From NCBI GenBank assembly GCA_003141795.1, contig PLNO01000147.1, forward strand, positions 9,651-17,343: a stretch of DNA of 7,693 nt, written 5' to 3'. The notes beneath the pieces are model-generated. The model was not told where the DNA came from. It ran no database searches and worked only from the letters and a program-made list of their open reading frames with translations. Shown piece by piece: positions 6,655 through 7,693 of this stretch. The stretch is from Spirochaetaceae bacterium. GTDB lineage: Bacteria > Spirochaetota > Spirochaetia > SZUA-6 > Fen-1364. Position numbers and translations under genes: made by a program. Positions within the stretch are counted from its first letter, which is position 1, and the number at the start of each line of letters is the position of its first letter.

Positions 6655-7349
6655 GCGTAGCCGGCGGCGACCATGATCACCCACGCGACCATGAACCAAT
6701 GGAGCAGCCAGCCCCACAGAAACGAATTCGTGCGCCATGCCAGGATGCCCAACAACGGGCCGCCCAGCACCGTTGACAATTGTTCCAGCTCCGGCTTCCC
6801 GAGGTGCATAAGAGCGAAAGGAACGGCCTGAAGCCAGATCGCGTCGGTCCCGTATTTGCGTCCGAGGGTCGAGAGGGTCCAGCCGCGAAAGAAGAACTCC
6901 CAGGCGAACATGTCGATGCCTGAGTCGATGGCCAGTCGCATTGCGGAGCGGCCCCCGGCCATTTGCGAGTAGTACGCGTGGAAGTCGGTCAGCCGACTCA
7001 CGTACCAGATCGCGACGGTCATCACCGGAATGGCGACGATCACGACCGGCAGCCCCAAGCGCCAGTTCCCGCCCCGCAAGCCAAATCGCCGAGGATCCTC
7101 GCGCCAGGCCAGAACGATGATCGCCAGGGGGATCAGGAACTCCAGGAAGAAGTGATCGTATTCGTCCTGAACGAAATGGTTGTTGAATGCGATCAGCAGG
7201 ATCGTCGTGCCGACGACGACTATTTGCAGGATGCGGGCGTCGAACTCAAGGCCCAGCAGGCGCCACGTCCCGGCGCGCCCATCCTCATGAGCCGCGCTCT
7301 GCGGAGGATCGCCGACTCGCGACGGACTCAGGGCACGTGGAAGAGGCAT
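6651..7349 (-). CDS. CPBP-family intramembrane metalloprotease
   Basis: This is a membrane protein of the CPBP (CAAX protease and bacteriocin-processing, Abi) family, 232 residues from the ATG at 7349. The three family motifs are visible. WEFFFRG holds Glu151 and Arg155 of motif one, with Trp in place of the first Glu of EExxxR. FALMH is the FxxxH motif (Phe178, His182). HWFMVAW holds His217. Hydrophobic segments lie at about 40-57, 68-83, 100-118, 140-157, 168-182 and 192-230. Members cleave peptides in the membrane or have scaffold roles; the substrate here is unknown. The ATG at 7349 has GGGGA 9 nt upstream. An in-frame ATG at 7376 would add 9 residues but has no such site. The gene overlaps the preceding one by 22 nt, which suggests co-transcription with it. 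The altered first motif is a common variant and does not by itself mean inactivity. Confidence 0.85.
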   Translation of the reverse strand: MPLPRALSPSRVGDPPQSAAHEDGRAGTWRLLGLEFDARILQIVVVGTTILLIAFNNHFVQDEYDHFFLEFLIPLAIIVLAWREDPRRFGLRGGNWRLGLPVVIVAIPVMTVAIWYVSRLTDFHAYYSQMAGGRSAMRLAIDSGIDMFAWEFFFRGWTLSTLGRKYGTDAIWLQAVPFALMHLGKPELEQLSTVLGGPLLGILAWRTNSFLWGWLLHWFMVAWVIMVAAGYA

Positions 7350-7693
7350 TCCGTGACGTCCCCATAGTCGGCGCATAGGACGCGTTGCCTGGCAGCCCAG
7401 AGAGCATCGGAAACGCCCGGAGGCGGTGCATCGTCGGCGGGCAGCAAGTACCAGCGCACGCCTTGAGCGTACAGGTCGCCGTGGTTGGCAGGGCCTCCGC
7501 CGGGTTGGGTGATGAGCGTGATGGCGTGGGATCGCATCAGATAGAGGGCGGATTCGCGGCCGCCAACCCGCTCGCCGTCGGGGACCGCGTTGGCGAACCG
7601 AGCCTGGATATCCGGCAGGTTGTACGTGGCCTCACGGGCCCACGACCCGTACAAGGCGACGCCCGGAACGACTGCCCCGGCCGTGAGTGCGAG
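7328..7693 (-). CDS. C-terminal part of an unrecognised membrane protein
   Basis: The frame is open from the right edge of the window to the TGA at 7328, giving 121 visible residues; the true start lies outside. The first visible residues, LALTAGAVVPGVALYG, look like the end of a membrane helix. A soluble domain of about 100 residues follows, with mixed alpha/beta character (for example ALYLMRSHAITLITQP and VRWYLLP) and two cysteines near the end (CADYGDVTEC) that could form a disulfide outside the cytoplasm. The architecture, a last helix followed by an extracytoplasmic C-terminal domain, resembles GT-C/GT39-like membrane glycosyltransferases. No diagnostic motif is visible, so this remains a guess. 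An in-frame TTG at 7654 is not needed as a start. Confidence 0.7.
   Translation of the reverse strand, partial: LALTAGAVVPGVALYGSWAREATYNLPDIQARFANAVPDGERVGGRESALYLMRSHAITLITQPGGGPANHGDLYAQGVRWYLLPADDAPPPGVSDALWAARQRVLCADYGDVTECLFHVP

Noticed and set aside
6651..7693. Recently acquired defence or bacteriocin locus because of the CPBP (Abi) gene
   Set aside because: No bacteriocin, toxin, transposase, integrase or repeat is visible. CPBP proteins are common housekeeping membrane proteins, and base composition looks like the rest of the window by eye.

Overview
The window is GC-rich, densely packed bacterial DNA holding ordinary core-metabolism and envelope genes. Seven protein genes can be supported: one on the + strand and six on the - strand. 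The content is Gram-negative-like, since lnt implies triacylated lipoproteins. The combination of lnt, a tiny RRM-type RNA-binding protein and an argCBDG cluster would fit a high-GC spirochaete or another diderm lineage. That placement is a low-confidence impression, because no rRNA or other phylogenetic marker is present.

Layout. Positions 1-164 hold no supported gene, only two small GC-rich hairpins with the same CCGAC/GTCGG stem core and a possible weak promoter. lnt (165-1793, +) encodes apolipoprotein N-acyltransferase. It converges on a 92-residue RRM protein gene (1812-2090, -). The rho-independent terminator of the RRM gene lies inside the last codons of lnt. The RRM gene has its own promoter and a leader of roughly 85 nt.

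Upstream of the RRM gene, and read in the same direction, lies the arginine operon argC-argB-argD-argG (6568 down to 2268, -). Its genes are separated by 1 nt or overlap by 4-10 nt, so the four proteins are probably translationally coupled. ArgB, ArgC and ArgD carry N-acetylglutamate through phosphorylation, reduction and transamination to N-acetylornithine. ArgG acts later, joining citrulline and aspartate. The steps between (deacetylation, carbamoylation) and the last one (ArgH) are not encoded here. Just upstream of argC is a good sigma70-type promoter (TTGCAT, 17 nt, TATACT) whose -35 is covered by a close match to an ArgR/AhrC ARG box. This suggests arginine-responsive repression. The promoter lies so close to the first plausible ATG that the argC mRNA may be leaderless.

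The right end (6651-7693, -) holds a CPBP-family membrane protein (CAAX-protease/bacteriocin-processing type). It is preceded, with a 22-nt overlap, by the C-terminal end of an unrecognised membrane protein that runs off the window.

I see no tRNA, rRNA, CRISPR array, insertion sequence, phage gene or defence system. The most interesting items are regulatory: the ARG-box promoter, the terminator embedded in lnt, and the palindrome in the RRM promoter. I found no convincing new multi-gene system.
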